Assembly (NCBI RefSeq): GCF_007565055.1
Contig: NC_044553.1
Span: forward strand, 104,383,858 to 104,447,857
Origin: Rhinopithecus roxellana
Lineage: Eukaryota > Chordata > Mammalia > Primates > Cercopithecidae
Length of the DNA stretch: 64,000 nucleotides
Reading direction: 5' to 3'
Below the pieces are notes generated by a model. The model made no database searches. It worked only from the letters and a program-made list of their open reading frames with translations, and was not told where the DNA came from. The position numbers and the translations under genes are program-made. Below, piece by piece: positions 34,642-46,199 of this stretch (within the stretch, counting starts at the first letter, position 1; each line of letters opens with the position of its first letter).

Positions 34642-35104
34642 ATAGCAAAGACTTGGAATCAACCCAAATGTCCATCAGTGACAGACTGGATTAAGAAAAT
34701 GTGGCACATATACACCATGGAATACTATGCAGCCATAAAAAAGGATGAGTTTGCGTCCTTTGTAGGGACATGGATGCAGCTGGAAACCATCATCCTTAGC
34801 AAACTATCACAAGAAGAGAAAACCAAACACCGCATGTTCTCACTCATAGGTGGGAACTGAACAATGAGATCACTTGGACTTGGGTAGGGGAACATCACAC
34901 ACTGGGGCCTATCATGGGGAGGGGGGAGGAGGGAGGGATTGCATTGGGGAGTTATACATGATATAAATGATGAATTGATGGGTGCTGACGAGTTGATGGG
35001 TGCAGCACACCAACACGGCATAAGTATACATATGTAACAAACCTGCACGTTATGCACATGTACCCTAGAACTTAAAGTATAATAAAAAAATAAAAAAATA
35101 AAAA
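34642..35104 (+). mobile_element. Primate L1 3' end, 5'-truncated
   Basis: Covers the last part of ORF2 (gtgacagactggattaagaa, accatggaatactatgcagc) and the 3' UTR to ccctagaacttaaagtataa and an A-rich tail. Target duplication aaaagtgagaga at about 34630-34641, repeated after the tail at 35105-35116. The 127-codon open frame at 34477-34860 is partly this ORF2 remnant. Confidence 0.9.
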
Positions 35105-35854
35105 AAAAGTGAGAGAGAAGTTGTGAGCAAAAAAATAACAAGAGCTGAGGAAAGGTGAGCTGTGGAGGGTGAAGGAAAGTGAAGAGTCAGTGATAGCCTG
35201 GAATATTCAGGCTAGGTAGATGGGGGAACAAGAGAGCCATTAATAGACTAAGAAGAGAAGTTGCAGTGTTTAGACAAAATAATGATTTTGATTTTGATGC
35301 TGAGTTCAAGATGAAGAGTACAACAGAAGGCTACAAGAAACTGTTTGGAATGCTGCTGGAAGCATCATATAGAATTCAGGAATGCAACCACAGTTGGGAA
35401 TATACATTTATGAATCATTACAGCAGCAATGATCATCATAGCCAGGCAAGCAGGTGATACTTATGAGGAAATTCAATCAAGAGCAGAACAAAGGGCGGCC
35501 CCAGGAAAGCATCAACACTAGAGGGTAGGAAACCCCTAAAGGAGTCAGAAGATGTGCATTTGAGGAAATATGAGGAGACCTTGGGATGATTAGTTTGAAA
35601 ACTGAATGTCACCAGACTGTCTAGGCACACTGTTTTTCAAACTGCAAATGTTGACCCAATAGTGCATTACAGCATTATAAAGTCATTTTATAGGTATCAA
35701 CTATATTTTTTAATGAAATAGAAGAAAACAAAATGAAATTCAATATATCAGAGTCATCTCATGTAGCAAAGGTTAGCAGTGATCTGAGAAATTCTCATTT
35801 AAATGCACGAACATACACATGTGTACCTACTGGGAATGTGATATAAGAGCTTTC

Positions 35855-35856
<2 letters not shown>
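35105..35856. other. Intron stretch, weak L2-like remnants
   Basis: Contains ttttgattttgatgctgagt and similar phrases that resemble internal L2, too diverged for a firm call. Confidence 0.35.

Positions 35857-35885
<29 letters not shown>
35857..35885. repeat. Isolated poly(A) run of 29
   Basis: Pure A tract with no recognisable SINE, L1 or processed gene body to its left and no flanking duplication that I can find. Confidence 0.8.
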
Positions 35886-35888
<3 letters not shown>

Positions 35889-36425
35889 CGTAAAGATGTT
35901 GTTTAGGATGTAGTGTCCATATAAGATCTGTATAAGAATAAACATCCAAAATCAACTAATGAGCAAACTGAAAGCACTTGATCTCCACACACGGTGCCCA
36001 GGATCCAGACATCCAGTCACTCATGTGCATGTCACCAAGAGGCTCTTTATTTTTGGTTTATTCAGTGGTTACACATCTACAGCACTGGTCCACTCTGAGT
36101 ATTGCTGCTCTGCCATTTGTCTGCTCCCCCATCAAAGCATGAAGAAAAAAATAAAACCTATCAGAGCCGAGGCAACTACTCTGTCAACCAACTGCTAAGT
36201 CTACAAAAAGCAAAAGTTTAAGCTGCTAAAACTTAAACAACTAAGAAGGCATTCAGTTACTTCCACTCCTAGGAGCCAAGCCCAATGATTGAGTGCATGA
36301 ACTGGGGGCCCACAGTTAGTGCCTTTGGAGTGCAAGACTGCCTCCTGCTGGATGTGCGCATCTGACACCCATGGTTCTGGTAGCTGCACTCATTTTATAA
36401 TTTTATAGAATAGGACTTCTCTCTC
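35886..36425. other. Intron stretch, nothing recognised
   Basis: Unique-looking; no supported feature. Confidence 0.4.
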
Positions 36426-36740
36426 TTTTTTTTTTTTTTTTTTTTTTTTTGAGTTGGAGTTTTGCTCTTGTACCCCAGGCTGGAGTGTAGTGGTGCAATC
36501 TTGGCTCACTGCAACCTCCACCTCTTGGGCTCAAGCGATTCTCCTGATTCAGCCTCCCAAGTAGCTGGGATTATAGGCATGCACCACCATGCCTGGCTAA
36601 TTTTTGTATTTTTAGTAGAAATGGGGTTTCACCATGTTGGCCAAGCTGGTCTCGAACTCCTGACCTCAAGTGAGCCACCTGTCTTGGCCTCCCAAAGTGC
36701 TAGGATTACAGGTATGAGGCATGAGCCACCGTGCACGGCC
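36426..36740 (-). mobile_element. Alu element
   Basis: Reverse-oriented Alu with poly(T) and the diverged terminus gtgcacggcc. A small repeat (gaggcatgagcc) sits near its start. Target duplication aggacttctc at 36412-36421 and 36746-36755. Confidence 0.94.
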
Positions 36741-36755
36741 TGAAGAGGACTTCTC

Positions 36756-37190
36756 AGGAGGGCACTGTTTTCTTAAAGTTTAAACTCATACCATCATCCC
36801 CCATTGTTTGAGCTTCCCTATGGGATGCCCAGGGGAGATAGAAAATCTCCTCCAAATGGGTGTCCCTGTGTTTACATCAATGAAAGAATCATTTCAGAAA
36901 TTTTTGTAGAACATCTTGCTCCAAGAGAGTTAAAACAACAGCCAAAGGCAAAGTGGAATGGCCTCCATCCTATCTATTTTCACACCATAGGATAACTCAG
37001 TTAAGATTCTAGAGGTCACGGTTCACTTCCACTCTCCTCTTCAGAAAAAGCTAAGTTTAAACTACTGGCAAATTTGTAAATATCCTCTTAAGATTTTAGC
37101 AAAAAGCCACAGAACTGCCACAGTTCAATTTACGTCTTCAAGTTGAAGTAAATTTTAAGAGTCATCAAAAAAGAGTCTTGAATATTTATC
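36756..37190. other. Intron stretch, nothing recognised
   Basis: Unique-looking; no supported feature. Confidence 0.4.
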
Positions 37191-37194
37191 ATCC

Positions 37195-37740
37195 CTATTT
37201 AGGGAGCCCCTATAAATGCCAAGCAGCAAGCTAAATGTCCCATATACATAATTATACATCACATTTGATCTCCACGGGAATGCTAGAGAGTGAAATTATT
37301 AGTCTTGTTTTACAAACAGCAATAATGCAGTTCACAAAGGGGTAAATAATCTTCCCAAGGTTCAGCAGCTAACAAGAGGCAGTATTGACTGGGCACAGTG
37401 GCTCATGCCTGTAATCCCAGCACTGTGGGAGGCTGAGGCAGGTGGATCACAAGGTCAAGAGTTCAACACCAGCCCGGCCAAGATGGTGAAACCTCATCTC
37501 TACTGAAAACTACAAAAAATTAGCTGGGCATGGTGGCAGGCACCTGTAATGCCAGCTACTCGGGAGGCTGAGGCAGGAGAATTGCTTGAACCTGGGCGGT
37601 AGAGGTTCCATTGAACAGAGATTGTGCCACCACACTCTAGCCTGGGCAACAGAGTGAGACTCCGTCTAAAAAAAAAAGAGGCAGCATTAGCTACAGGTCT
37701 ACCTCTGGGTGAATTTAAATCTAGTGCTCCTAAAGTCATC
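37195..37740 (-). repeat. MIR element split by an Alu
   Basis: Reverse MIR at 37195-37386 (cacatttgatctccacggg, caaggttcagcagctaacaa) and 37678-37740 (gaatttaaatctagtgctcc), interrupted by the Alu at 37387-37677. Confidence 0.65.
37387..37677 (+). mobile_element. Alu element inside MIR
   Basis: Starts gactgggcacagtggctcat and ends tccgtctaaaaaaa. Target duplication aagaggcagtatt at 37374-37386 and aagaggcagcatt at 37676-37688. Confidence 0.94.
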
Positions 37741-38094
37741 TCTTTACTTTTAACATAATTCTAGAAAGAATCTAAAATCTCTCTCTGTGCAATATTTTTA
37801 TCTTGCAAATAAGGATTGTGGAGATCAAGAGGTTAGATGACTGGTGCAAGGTCAGAGGATTCATACATCACAGAGCCAATGAAACAAACAACTTGTCCAG
37901 CTTGAGTCCACTGTTTGACTCAAGATTCTACACAGCACAGTTTGGTACAGCTTAAGTGGGTTTAGATGTTCAATGGTGGTCAGGGAGACAAAGACAAAGA
38001 ATTCAAGGAGAAGCAAGTCACAGGCATCTTTGAGTGGCAGGACTGAGTTGCTAAATTAGGAAGTAGAGGGCTTGGTTTTGAAGCTTGGAGCAGC
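37741..38094. other. Intron stretch, nothing firmly recognised
   Basis: A MIR-like phrase (atgactggtgcaaggtcaga) occurs near 37838. Otherwise unique-looking. Confidence 0.4.
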
Positions 38095-38217
38095 CTCTTT
38101 TCTGCTTCTGGGTTCTGGGTTTACTTGATCTCTCTGAATCTCATAGGTTTCTCATCTATAAAGCAGGTATAAGATCTAACATGGGATGGTGTGAAGAGTA
38201 AGATAAAGTAAAATTTT
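38095..38217 (+). repeat. MIR fragment left of the long L1
   Basis: Contains ttacttgatctctctgaatc and gtttctcatctataaagcag. The last 17 bases (38201-38217) are the L1 target duplication. Confidence 0.55.
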
Positions 38218-38658
38218 TATTATTATTATTATACTTTAAGTTCCAGGGTACATGTGCACAATGTGCAGGTTTGTTACATATGCATACATGAGCCATGTTG
38301 GTGTGCTGCACCCATTAACTGGTCATTTACATTAGGTATATCTCCCAATGCTATCCCTCCCTCCTCCCCCCACCCTATGACAGGCCCTGGTGTGTGATGA
38401 TCCCCTTCCTGTGTCCAAGTGATCTCATTGTTCAATTCCCATTTGGTTTTCTGTTCTTGCAATAGTTTGCTGAGAGTGATGGTTTCCAGCTGCATCCATG
38501 TCCCTACAAAGGACATGAACGCATCCTTTTTTATGGCTGCATAGTATTCCATAGTGTATATGTGCCACATTTTCTTAATCCAGTCTGTGACTGATGGACA
38601 TTTGGGTTGATTCCCAGTCTTTGCTATTGTGAATAGTGCTGCAATAAACATACGTGTG
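38218..38658 (-). repeat. L1 3' arm of the inverted insertion
   Basis: Reads from ttattattattatactttaa, the reversed tail, to gcaataaacatacgtgtg. It includes the 3' UTR and the end of ORF2. Confidence 0.93.
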
Positions 38659-39709
38659 AAAAAATTAAAAGATGGGGGTGTGCCCAAGATGGCCAAATAG
38701 GAACAGCTCCAGCCTCTGGCTCCTAGTGTGAGTGACACAGAAGACAGGTGATTTCTGCATTTTCAACTGAGGTAGTGGGTTCATCTCACTGGGTTGTGTC
38801 AGACAGTTGGCACTTGTCTGTGGGTGCAGCCCAACCAGCGAGAGCTGAAGCAGGGTGAGGCAATTGCCTCACCTGGGAAGTGTAAGGGGGAAGGGAATTC
38901 CTTTTCGTAGCCAAAGGAAATTGAGACACACAACACCTGGAAAATCCAGTAACTCCCATCCTAATACTGCGCTTTACCAAGGGTGTTAGCAAAAGGCACA
39001 CCAGGAGATTATATCTCACACCTGGCCCAGAGGGTCCCACGCCCACAGAGCCTCCCTCATTGCTAGCACAGCAGTCTGAGATCTAACTGCAAGGCAGCAG
39101 CGAGGCTGAGGAAGGGGCGCCCGCAATTGCTGAGGCTTAAGTAGGTAAACAAAGCCGCCAGGAAGCTCGAATTGGGTGGAGACTACTGCAACTCAAGGAG
39201 TCCGGTCTGCCTCTGTAGACTCCTCCTCTGGGGACAGGTCACAGCTAAACAAAAAGCAGCAGAAACCTCGGCAGAGATAAATGCCCACGTCTGACAGCTT
39301 TGAAGAGAGCAGTGGATCTCCCAGCACGGAGGCTGAGATCTGAGAATGGACAGACTGCCTGCTCAAGTGGGTCCCTGACCCCTGAGTAGCCTAACTGGGA
39401 GACATCCCCCACTAGGTGCAGACCAACACCTCACACCTCACATGGTGGGGTACACCCCTGAGACGAAGCTTCCAGAGCAAGAATCAGACAGCAACACTGG
39501 CTGTTCAGCAATATTCTATCTTCTGCAGCCTCTGCTGATGGTACCCAGGCAAACAGGGTCTGGAGTGGACCTCAAGCAAACTCTAACAGACCTGCAGCTG
39601 AGGGTCCTGATTGTTAGAAGGAAAACTAACAAACAGAAAAAGCACCCACACCAAAACCCCATCAGTACGTCACCATCATCAAAGACCAAAGGCAGATAAA
39701 ACCACAAAG

Positions 39710-40692
39710 ATGGAGGAAAAGCAGTGCAGAAAAGCTGGAATTTCAAAAAATCAGAGCGTATCTCCCCCTCCAAAGGAACGCAGCTCATTGCCAGCAACGG
39801 AACAAGGCTGGACGGAGAATGACTTTGACAAGTTGAGAGAAGAAGGCTTCAGTCGATCAAACTTCTCAGAGCTAAAGGAGGAACTACGTAACCAGTGCAA
39901 AGAAAGTAAAAACCTTGAAAAAAGATTTGACGAATGTCTAACTAAAATAACCAATGTAGAGAACTCCTTAAAAGAACTGATAGAGATGAAAACCAAAACA
40001 CAAGAACTATATGACAAATGCACAAGCTTCAGTAACCTACTTGATCATCTGGAAGAGTATCAGCGATTGAAGATCAAATGAATGAAATGAAGTGAGAAGA
40101 GAAGTGTAGAGAAAAAAGAGTAAAAAGAAATGAACAAAGCCTCCAAGAAACATGGGATTATGTGAAAAGACCAAATCTACGTCTGATTGGTGTGCCTGAA
40201 AGTGATGGGGAAAATGAAACCAAGTTGGAAAACACTGCAGGATATCACCCAGGAGAACTTCCCCAACTTAGTAAGGCAGGCCAACATTCAAATTCAGGAA
40301 ATACAGAGAATACCACAAAGATACTCCTCAAGAAGAGCAACTCCAAGACACATAATTGTCAGATTCACCAAAGTTGAAATGAAGGAAAAAATGTTAAGGG
40401 CAGCCAGAGAGAAAGGTCGGGTTACACACAAAGGGAAGCCCAAACTCTCCAAGCCAGAAGAGAGTGGGGGCCAATATACAACATTCTTAAAGAAAAGAAT
40501 TTTCAACCCAGAATTTCATATCCAGCCAAACTAAGTTTCATCAGTGAAGGAGAAATAAAATCCTTTACAGACAAGCAAATGCTTAGAGATTTTGTCACCA
40601 CTAGGCCTGCCCTACAAAAGATCCTGAAGGAAGCACTAAACTTGGAAAGGAACAACAGGTAACAGCCATTGCAAAAACATGTCAAAATGTAA
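39710..40692 (+). pseudogene. L1 ORF1 remnant (first long copy)
   Basis: L1 ORF1 encodes the trimeric coiled-coil RNA-binding chaperone of the retrotransposon. The start codon context (aaagatggagg) and the early part (PPPKERSS, ATEQGW, ENDFDKLREEGF) are recognisable, followed by a coiled-coil stretch rich in Lys and Glu. A frameshift near 40070 ends the first frame at 40081. The RNA-binding part (PNLRLIGVPES, RRATPRHIIVRF) resumes in another frame. A deletion near 40445-40460 removes a segment that the copy at 53270-53310 retains, and a premature stop occurs at 40661. The gene is dead. Confidence 0.88.
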
Positions 40693-40755
40693 AGTCCATC
40701 GTTACTAGGAAGAAACTACATCAACTAGTGAGCAAAATAACCAGCTAATATCATA

Positions 40756-43700
40756 ATGACAGGATCAAGTTCACACATAACAATATTAGCCTTAAATGTA
40801 AATGGACTAAATGATCCAATTAAAAGACACAGACTGTAAAATTGGATAATGAGTCAAGACCCATCAGTTTGCTGTATTTAGGAGACCCACCTCACATGCA
40901 GAGACACACATAGGCTCAAAATAAAGGGATGGAGGAAGATCTACCAAGCAAATGGAAAACAAAAAAAAGCAGGGGTTGCAATCCTAGTCTCTGATAAAAC
41001 AGACTTTAAACCAACAAATATCAAAAGAGACAAAGAAGGCCATTACATAATGGTAAAGGGATCAATTCATGAGGAAGAGCTAACTATCCTAAATATATAT
41101 GCACCAAATACAGGAGCACCCAGATTCATGAAGCAAGTTCTTAGACACTTACAAAGAGACTTAGACTCCCATAAAATGATAATGGGAGACTTTAACACCC
41201 CACTGTCAACATTAGACAGATCAATGAGACAGAAAGTCAACAAGGATATCCAGGAATTGAACTCAACTCTGCCCCAAATGGACCTAATAGACATCTACAG
41301 AACTCTCCACCCCAAATCAACAGAATGTATATTCTTCTCAGCACCACATCACACTTATTCAAAAATTGGCCACATAGTTGGAAGTAAAGCACTCAGCAAA
41401 TGTAAAAGAGCAGAAATTATAACAAACTGTCTCTCAGACCACAGTGCAATCAAACTAGAACTCAGGACTAAGAAACTCAATCAAAACTACTCAACTACAT
41501 AGAAACTGAACAACCTGCTCCTGAATGACTACTAGGTACATAACAAAATGAAGGCAGAAATAAAGACATTCTTTGAAATCAATGAGAACAAAGATACAAC
41601 ATACCAGAATCTCTGGGACACATTTAAAGCAGTGTGTAGAGGGAAATTTATAGCACTAAATGCCCACAAGAGAAAGCAAGAAAGATGTAAAATTGACACC
41701 CTAGCATCACAATTAAAAGAACTAGATAAGCAAGAGCAAACACATTCAAAAGCTAGCAGAAGGCAAGAAATAACTAAGATCAGAGCAGAACTGAAGGAGA
41801 TAGAGACACAAAAAAACCCTCCAAAAAAATCAATGAATCCAGGAGTTGGTTTTTTGAAAAGATCAACAAAATTGATAGACCACTAGCAAGACTAATAAAG
41901 AAGAAAAGAGAGAGGAATCAAATAGATGCAATAAAAAATGATAAAGGGGATATCACCACTGACCCCACAGAAATACAAACTACCATCAGAGAATACTACA
42001 AACACCTCTATGCAAATAAACTAGAAAACTTAGAAGAAATGGATAATTTCCTGGACACTTACACTCTCCCAAGACTAAACAAGGAAGAAGTCAAATCCCT
42101 GAACAGATCAATAGCAGGCTCTGAAATTGAGGCAATAATTAATAGCCTACCAATCAAAAAAAGTCCAGGACCAGACAGATTCACAGCCAAATTCCACCAG
42201 AGGTACAAGGAGAAGTTGGTACCATTCCTTCTGAAACTATTCCAATCAATAGAAAGAGGGAATCCTCCCTAACTCTTTTTATGAGGCCAACATCATCCTG
42301 ATACCAAAGCCTGACAGAGATACAACAAAAAAAGAGAATTTTAGACCAATATCCCTGATGAACATCGATGCAAAAATCCTCAATAAAATACTGGCAAACT
42401 GAATCCAGCAGCACATCAAAAAGCTTATCCACCATGATCAAGTGGGCTTCATCCCTGGGATGCAAGGCTGGTTCAACATATGCAAATCAATAAACATAAT
42501 CCAGCATATAAACAGAACCAAAGACAAAAACCACATGATTGTCTCAATAGATGCAGAAAAGGCCTTTGACAAAATTCAACAGCCCTTCATGCTAAAAACT
42601 CTCAATAAACTCGGTATTGATGGAACGCATCTCAAAATAATAAGAGCTATTTATGACAAACCCACAGCCAATATCACACTGAATGGGCAAAAACTGGAAG
42701 CATTCCCTTGGAAAACTGGCACAAGACAGGGATGCCCTCTCTCACCACTCCTATTCAACATAGTATTGGAAGTTCTGGCCAGGGCAATCAGGCAAGAGAA
42801 AGAAATAAAGGGTATTCAGTTAGGAAAAGAAGAAGTCAAATTGTCCCTGTTTGCAGATGACGTGATTGTATATTTAGAAAACCCCATTGCCTCAGCCCAA
42901 AATCTCCTTAAACTGATAAGCAACCTCAGCAAACTCTCAGGATACAAAATCAATGTGTGAAAATCACAAGCACTCTTATACACCATTAACGGACAAACAG
43001 AGAGCCAAATCATGAATGAATTCCCATTCACAATAGCTTCAAAGAGAATAAAATACCTAGGAATCCAACTTACAAGAGATGTAAAGGACCTCTTCAAGGG
43101 GACTACAAACCACTGCTCAGTGAAATAAAAGAGGACACAAACAAATAGAAGAACATACCATGCTCATGGATAGGAAGAATCATTATTCTGAAAATGGCCA
43201 TACTGCCCAAAGTAATTTATAGATTCAATGCCATCCCCATTAAGCTACCAATGACTTTCTTCACAGAATTGGAAAAAACTACTTTAAAGTTCATATGGAA
43301 CCAAAAAAGACCCCGCATTGCCAAGACAATCCTAAGTCAAAAGAACAAAGCTTGAGGCATCATGCTACCTGACTTCAAACTATACTACAAGGCTATAGTA
43401 ACCAAAACAGCATGGTACTGGTACCAAAACAGAGATACAGACCGATGGAACAGAACAGAGCCCTCAGAAATAATACCACACATCTATAGCCATCTGATCT
43501 TTGACAAACCTGACAAAAACAAGAAATGGGAAAAGGATTCCCTATTTAATAAATGGTGCTGGGAAAATTGGCTAGCCATAAGTAGAAAGCTGAAACTGGA
43601 TCCTTTCCTTACACCTTATACGAAAATTAATTCAAGATGGATTAGAGACTTAAATGTTAGACCTAAAACCATAAAAACCCTAGAAGAAAACCTAGGTAAT

Positions 43701-44081
43701 ATCATTCAGGACATAGGCATGGGCAAGGACTTCGTGTCTAAAACACCAAAAGCAACAGCAACAAAAGCCAAAATTGACAAATGCGATCTAATTAAACTAA
43801 AGAGCTTCTGCACGGCAAAAGAAACCACCATTAGAGTGAACAGGTAACCTACAGAATGGGAGGAAATTTTCGCAATCTACTTATCTGACAAAGGGCTAAT
43901 ATCCAGAACCTACAAAGAACTCAAATAAATTTACAAGAAAAAATCAAACAACCCCATCAAAAAGTGGGCAAAGGATATGAACAGACACTTCTCAAAAGAA
44001 GACATTCATACAGCCAACAGACACATGAAAAAATGCTCATCATCACTGGCCATCAGCGAAATGCAAATCAAAACCACAATG
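40756..44081 (+). pseudogene. L1 ORF2 remnant, truncated by the inversion
   Basis: ORF2 encodes the endonuclease and reverse transcriptase of L1. The start (atgacaggatcaag) and endonuclease phrases (IYAPNTGAPRF, GDFNTPLS, SDHSAI) are visible. So is the reverse-transcriptase core: GFIPGMQGWFNI, SIDAEKAFDKIQ, RQGCPLSPLLFN and the catalytic FADD with context LSLFADDVIVYLENP. Stops and frameshifts are frequent, the first in the endonuclease near 40838. The C-terminal part is cut off at the right junction and partly lost. Confidence 0.9.
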
Positions 44082-44098
44082 AGATAAAGTAAAATTTT

Positions 44099-44148
44099 AA
44101 TTAAATTAAGTTAAAAAGCATACCACAGCCCCTGAAATGTAATATTAC
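44099..44148 (+). repeat. Possible MIR end right of the long L1
   Basis: Contains ttaaattaagttaaaaagca and accacagcccctgaaatgta, which fit the continuation of the MIR at 38095. Weak. Confidence 0.4.
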
Positions 44149-44220
44149 TAGGTTGGTCCAAACGTAATTTTTGCCATTTAAAGTAATGGCAAAAACCACA
44201 AATACATTTGCACCAACCTA
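44149..44220 (+). mobile_element. MADE1 (mariner-derived MITE), hairpin
   Basis: Almost palindromic: taggttggtccaaacgtaat at left and gcaccaaccta at right, with ttttgccattta and taatggcaaaaacca folding together. TA dinucleotides flank both ends. MADE1 elements are known as the source of the miR-548 family. Confidence 0.9.
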
Positions 44221-44468
44221 ATAACTTGAACACCATTGTTGGATCATGGACGGTGGAATGGGTACCAAGTGAGGAAGTGGGTTTATCTCTGTATATGTGT
44301 TTGTAGGCAATGAGCCTGCAGGGTCGTCATTCACCAGTCAGGAGAGGTCACTGGAGAAAAAAATGTGCTCCTATCCCTGGGCACATGGAGGAAACACAGG
44401 ACCGAACTATCTCTTGGAAGTCAAATATTCTGTGGCACAGATGGCCTAGGTATAGCAAGTGCCACCAA
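44221..44468. other. Intron stretch, nothing recognised
   Basis: Unique-looking between MADE1 and the next old repeat. Confidence 0.4.
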
Positions 44469-44469
44469 T

Positions 44470-45090
44470 ATTAGTTATCAATTGCAGTGTAATGTTACCA
44501 CAATTGTAGCAGCTTGAAACAATATTCATGTATTATCTCACAGTTTATGTGGGGCAGGAATCCCACAGCTTAGGTGGATCCTCTGCTTAGGGTCTGACAA
44601 GGCTGCAATCAAGGCATCAGCCAGGGCTGAATCTTCATCTTGAGGCTCAGCTGGGGAAGGATGTTTCCCAGCTCAAACAGGTTCTTGGCAAAATACCTTT
44701 CCTTGCAGTGCCAGGGCTGAGGACACTGTCTGCTTGCTGCATCAACAGATAGTAAGACGTCTTTGCATTCCTAGAGGCTATGTGCAGTTTCTACAAGTCA
44801 CCAACTATTCTTCGCAATGGGGGTTTCCCCAACATAACTGCTTACTTCATCAATGAGGAGAGTTTCTATACAGAGTATGTATGCAATGAACTCTTATAGC
44901 ACAATTATGTAACATAATCACAGGGGTGACTAGGGATGACATGTCCTTACCTTGCCATATTCTGTGCATTAGAAACAAGTTGCAGCTCTTTTCCATCCTC
45001 AAGGGCAGGAAATAACATAAAGGTATAAACAGCAGGAGGTGAGGATCATGGCGGGGGCCACCTGAGAGTTTGTCCCCCACCCAAAGCTTC
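44470..45090. repeat. Ancient interspersed repeat, family unresolved
   Basis: The order ttaccacaattgtagcagct, tatctcacagtttatgtggg, gatcctctgcttagggtctg, caaggctgcaatcaaggc and, at the end, aggaggtgaggatcatgg with gggggccacctgagag matches a common old mammalian repeat. I cannot name the family with confidence. Confidence 0.6.
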
Positions 45091-45504
45091 TTCAATCTTT
45101 AGCATCCAGGTACCAGGAACCTAACATTCACTTCACCAAGACATGACCCTCTCCAGACTTCCCCTTTTCAGAGAGTGGAAATACTATCTTTCCAGAAGCT
45201 GAACATGCACCCTTAACACTACCTGCCCTTTCCACCTAGATCTCATCATTTCCTCAAACACCACTTCACAACTACTAGAGTGCTCTTAGGTTGTCCATTC
45301 CCTTTGATCTCTGCTGTTGTCACCCCAGCCTAAGCATGTGAGGGTCTGGTACTTCAATGAGAAATGTAATTTCTGGAGCTATTGGTCCTTGGTTGGAATA
45401 TATATTTTAACTTCCTAGGTTACTCCTTAGGTATATTAGAAAATGTAATAGGGCAAAAATAAATTAAATAAATTAAAATCACCCAAATATCTCTCACCCA
45501 ACTA
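45091..45504. other. Intron stretch, nothing firmly recognised
   Basis: Pyrimidine-rich near 45140-45330, possibly L2-derived. Otherwise unique-looking. Confidence 0.4.
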
Positions 45505-46150
45505 CTACTATAGCCCCAAAACTAATCCATCCATATCCACTCTATAGCTCCTTCAAGCTGTTCTCCAGTCTGCATCTAGAGTGGTCTTCTCAATCAGAAG
45601 CTCTGATTTGAGCACCCTCACATTGCTACCCCACATCCACTCTTGCTCTGGATAAAAATTCAAATCTGAAACATAAACCAGGAGGCCCTACCAAATCTGG
45701 CAGCTGCCTCCCTCTCCAGCTTTGTCCCACACCACTTTGTCTTGCTGTCTATACCTCTGCCCCCCTGTCCTTTTTCCAAGACCTAGAGCATGTTCCCATG
45801 ACTTGTCCTTTGACCTTGCTAATGCTGCAGCCTAAAATGCTCTGGGAATTTCTCCCCTTCTTTACCTGTATCTCATACTTTATCCTTTACATCCTAACTT
45901 AGATGTCATTTCCTCTAGAAAGACTCCCTTGACCCCTAGAGTTCTCTGTTAGAGTACACTCATCCTTTTTCCTCTTTTCTCATTGCACAATTTAGTTTGC
46001 AATTATTCACTCAGTTGTGTGATTATTTTATTAATGTCTGTCTCCTCTTCCACTCTACAAGCTCCAGAAACTAGGAAACATGTTTTGTTTTGTACTATTC
46101 TACCCCTACCACTTAGTCTTATGAACACAGATGACCATCAAATGTTTGCT
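45505..46150 (+). repeat. L2 element
   Basis: Contains gtctgcatctagagtggtct, ctaccccacatccactcttg, ctgtctatacctctgccccc, ttagatgtcatttcctctag and actccattgac-like phrases, then gtctgtctcctcttccactc toward the end. Confidence 0.65.
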
Positions 46151-46199
46151 TAACCTTTTTTAAAAGCTAGGCACCGGTCTAAGAGCCTTAGTAATATTA

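Larger units (their letters stand above)
38218..44081 (-). mobile_element. Primate L1 with 5' inversion (twin-priming product)
   Basis: One insertion with a 17-bp target duplication, agataaagtaaaatttt, at 38201-38217 and 44082-44098. Its A-rich tail is at the left end, so the insertion is on the minus strand. The left arm (38218-38658) is the reverse complement of the L1 3' end. The right arm (38674-44081) is in plus orientation and runs from the first bases of the L1 5' UTR into late ORF2. Inverting the 5' part while keeping the 3' part in place is the known twin-priming outcome. Compared with the copy at 51554, about 240 bases between the arms are missing, and 15 bases (38659-38673) at the joint match neither. 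Target sequence agata overlaps L1 sequence at the right junction, as expected for microhomology priming. Confidence 0.92.
38674..44081 (+). repeat. L1 5' arm: 5' UTR, ORF1 and most of ORF2
   Basis: Begins gggggtgtgcccaagatggc, the conserved start of the primate L1 5' UTR, so the reverse transcript reached the RNA's 5' end. It ends at aaaccacaatgag in ORF2. An L1PA subfamily of middle age seems likely, but is not assigned. Confidence 0.9.

Noticed and set aside
35857..35885. A29 run as the tail of a processed pseudogene
   Set aside because: No coding-like sequence to its left and no target duplication could be seen.
42442..42960. 172-codon open frame with reverse-transcriptase motifs
   Set aside because: It is the open central part of a dead L1 ORF2, not an independent gene; reported as a pseudogene.
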